Assembly: GCA_963989245.1 (NCBI GenBank)
Contig: OZ022341.1
Span: forward strand, 59,616,531 to 59,680,530
DNA from: Nansenia antarctica
Taxonomy: Eukaryota; Chordata; Actinopteri; Argentiniformes; Microstomatidae
DNA: 64,000 nt
Reading direction: 5' to 3'
Position numbers and translations under genes: made by a program. Shown piece after piece: positions 63,121-64,000 of the stretch; within the stretch, counting starts at the first letter, position 1; every line of letters starts with the position of its first letter. The notes beneath the pieces were generated by a model. That model was not told the DNA's origin. It made no database searches and saw only the letters and a program-made list of their open reading frames with translations.

Positions 63121-64000
63121 GAGAAGCCTCCGTTATTGAACATAACAACGCTCTCACGCCGCATCTCTATTTCTCACGGCGAGAAATAACAATTGTTTTA
63201 CGGGACTTTTATTTTTGAAATTCCTTGAAAGAAAGCTACCGGACATGAGTTTCGTGGCATCTTTCTGCACGCGCGTTAACTTGAGTCTGCAATCGAAGCG
63301 GCAGGCGAGCGCTGATGGAAGAACCTGTGTTCACACGAGCTGCAAGAACGTAGCAAGCAGTGTTGCCAGATTGGGCTACTTTTGGTCACACTGGACGGGT
63401 GGATTCGGCAGCTTTTAGACCGGTTGGGCTGGACATTGTCAATTCCGTCTGGCAACCGTGGTAGCAAAATATGTGCATACATTACAACATCGTATCTGGT
63501 AGCCTACTGGACTGGGTTGTACCAATATGGCGTAAGTCATTACTAAATGCAGGCATTTAGTAGTTACTAAACCCCTAGTTGTTACTAGTTAGTTTCAAAC
63601 TAGTTGTTTACTAATTTCGGTTGCACCACGCCAATCTTTTGCCAATCTTAGCTAGTAAATACTCAGTTTTGGTAACTGTTTTTTGTTTCTCTACTGTAAC
63701 ATAACCAGGTACATTAATAATAATAATTATTAATAATTACAATTTACAATACAAATACAACAATTGGGGGTCCCTCAAAAAAAAAAGGGCTGTGCTGCGC
63801 GCACACAAAATCACCCACCAAGCCCTCATTCTGACCCAGGAAAAACCCTGGTATGTCCTGTATAACATGATAGCCATCTATGAGAAATGCACTGTATATA
63901 AGATGATGACCACTGGTCTTTCTGCTGCTGACCAAGGGGCTGAGTCCTGTTGATGGGGCCAATTTTTCTTTTAGAGTCTGTAGGCTACTGTATTTGTTTA

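Larger units (their letters stand above)
57708..63147 (+). mobile_element. Ty3/gypsy LTR retrotransposon 2 (nearly complete)
   Basis: 5' LTR 57708-57845, primer-binding site 57847-57861, gag-pro-pol 57858-61780, purine tract 61788-61801, 3' LTR 61802-61893 plus 63121-63147. A perfect 5-bp target duplication ACGCT lies at 57703-57707 and 63148-63152. S1 retains the empty site (ACGCTCTCACGCC). The LTRs differ by one visible substitution and a 24-bp segment present only in the 5' copy. The proteins resemble those often annotated in fish as K02A2.6-like, which suggests the mag lineage; that assignment is from memory. Confidence 0.93.
57646..64000. mobile_element. hAT-like element S2, interrupted by gypsy element 2, continuing past the window
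   Basis: S2 begins CAGAGCTGCCAAGTCTCAC at 57646, is interrupted at 57707/57708 and resumes at 63148. It then matches S1 (38258 onward), including the CGAGAAATAACAATTGTTTT block and the GTCCCTC block near the right edge, and runs off the window before its right end. Confidence 0.85.

Overview
The window reads as vertebrate, ray-finned-fish nuclear DNA. It has two intron-bearing vertebrate genes, long dinucleotide and tetranucleotide microsatellites, and a high load of hAT-like DNA transposons and LTR elements. A palindromic element at 13046-13195 resembles one I associate with salmonids and pike, so a protacanthopterygian fish is my best guess; the sequence does not settle the species.

Left half (1-30.1 kb, + strand). 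This is most of the neuronal zinc-finger transcription factor gene myt1l. The window opens inside an intron. Seventeen coding exons run from 6373 to the stop at 27650, with reading phase continuous across every junction, and the 3' UTR probably reaches about 30.1 kb. The exons holding the start codon and most of zinc finger 1 lie to the left of the window. The introns hold (CT)n, (CA)n, (CTAT)n and (ATT)n tracts, a 2.4-kb inverted-repeat element (7979-10414), and a nest of three hAT-like elements (14463-16855) whose target-site duplications are still readable.

Middle (30.1-40.8 kb). This is a transposon graveyard: an unidentified minus-strand coding relic split by a hAT-like element (30836-32717), a Ty3/gypsy element (33217-36825, minus) with its reverse transcriptase deleted and a LINE inserted in one LTR, a scrambled retroviral RT/Env relic, a tRNA-derived SINE, and a hAT-like element called S1 here (38201-39686).

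Right half (40.8-64 kb). A complete five-exon klhl10 gene (minus, 607 codons) encodes a spermatid CUL3 adaptor. Next to it is a full-length endogenous retrovirus (43747-56574, minus): LTRs with no difference I could see, a 4-bp target duplication, open gag, pol and env frames, gag and pol in one frame separated by UAG, and a 2.4-kb leader. Beyond it lie a second copy of the klhl10-side flank (U2) and a second S element (S2), which carries an almost complete Ty3/gypsy element (57708-63147) with a 5-bp target duplication; that element's 3' LTR is in turn split by another hAT-like element.

The strongest candidates for novelty are the apparently intact provirus with its long leader, the reciprocal empty sites provided by S1 and S2, the S-U-klhl10-provirus-U-S architecture, and the gypsy family whose gag start codon lies inside the tRNA-Ser primer-binding site.
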